Part shown: positions 20,350 through 20,381 of the stretch, in pieces
Position numbering within the stretch: position 1 is the first letter of the stretch
How the letters are laid out: every line of letters starts with the position of its first letter
Virus record (IMG/VR): IMGVR_UViG_3300033571_003975
Coordinates: 1-20,381 of that record
DNA: 20,381 bases
Direction: 5' to 3' (one strand)
From: a virus
Translations under genes and position numbers: made by a program
The notes under the pieces: generated by a model
Seen by the model: the letters and a program-made list of their open reading frames with translations, nothing else
Databases searched by the model: none
Told to the model about the DNA's origin: nothing

Positions 20350-20381
20350 GTGGCCGCATCAGTCCCGATTACCGACCCCGC
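20350..20381 (+). CDS. Start of a further tail gene (partial)
   Basis: GTG 20350 opens a frame (VAASVPITDP...) that runs off the window end. The start sits two bases after the mini-ORF stop, in keeping with the spacing used here. An N-terminus of this kind would suit another minor tail protein, but ten residues are too few to assign it. Confidence 0.4.
   Translation, partial: MAASVPITDP

Overview
The window is a contiguous block of the late (packaging, head and tail) region of a tailed, siphovirus-type bacteriophage. Every gene I accept lies on the + strand. Genes are packed with stop/start overlaps (TTGA, TAGTG, TAATG, TGATG). GC looks to be around 60%, and GTG and TTG starts outnumber ATG starts. 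The gene families (P27-type small terminase, HK97-type portal, S78 protease and HK97-fold capsid, gp10-like protein, frameshifted tail assembly chaperone, 1,263-residue tape measure) together with base composition and start-codon use suggest a long-tailed phage of a high-GC Gram-positive host, probably Actinomycetota. The host is inferred. No integrase, tRNA, CRISPR array, insertion sequence or lysis gene is visible here.

Layout. (1) 1-3114, packaging: the end of an upstream gene, a small zinc-finger protein, the small terminase subunit, a 39-residue zinc-ribbon protein, a single-strand DNA-binding protein (SSB), a small coiled-coil protein, and the large terminase. (2) 3117-6434, accessory island: a Gfo/Idh/MocA-type sugar oxidoreductase, three small unknown genes with their own promoters and matching leader hairpins, a strong terminator-like hairpin, then two GT-A type glycosyltransferases. 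(3) 6434-10526, head: portal, an unusual 526-residue maturation protease with two extra N-terminal domains (one with an iron-sulfur-like four-cysteine pattern), and the major capsid protein, followed by a UUCG-loop terminator. (4) 10605-13525, connector and tail tube: small protein, head-tail adaptor, tail terminator, small acidic/Lys-Ala protein, tail tube, gp10-like protein. (5) 13540-17775: tail assembly chaperone with a -1 frameshift at CCCTTTG, and the tape measure. (6) 17789-20381: two tail appendage proteins sharing an N-terminal attachment motif, a minor tail (hub-like) protein, two mini-ORFs that fill gaps exactly, and the start of a further gene.

How it fits together. Terminase and portal fill the prohead. 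The protease matures the capsid. The adaptor and terminator proteins join head to tail. The chaperone builds the tail tube around the tape measure, and the last genes form the tail tip. The oxidoreductase and glycosyltransferases sit inside the structural operon, so they most plausibly make and attach a sugar to virion proteins, though modification of DNA or host glycans cannot be excluded.

The least expected signals are: complete absence of the tetranucleotide AGCT; a HiPIP-like cysteine motif in the protease; a family of three leader hairpins that hold the ribosome-binding site in an identical loop, with compensatory stem changes; and an SSB plus zinc-ribbon pair between the two terminase genes.
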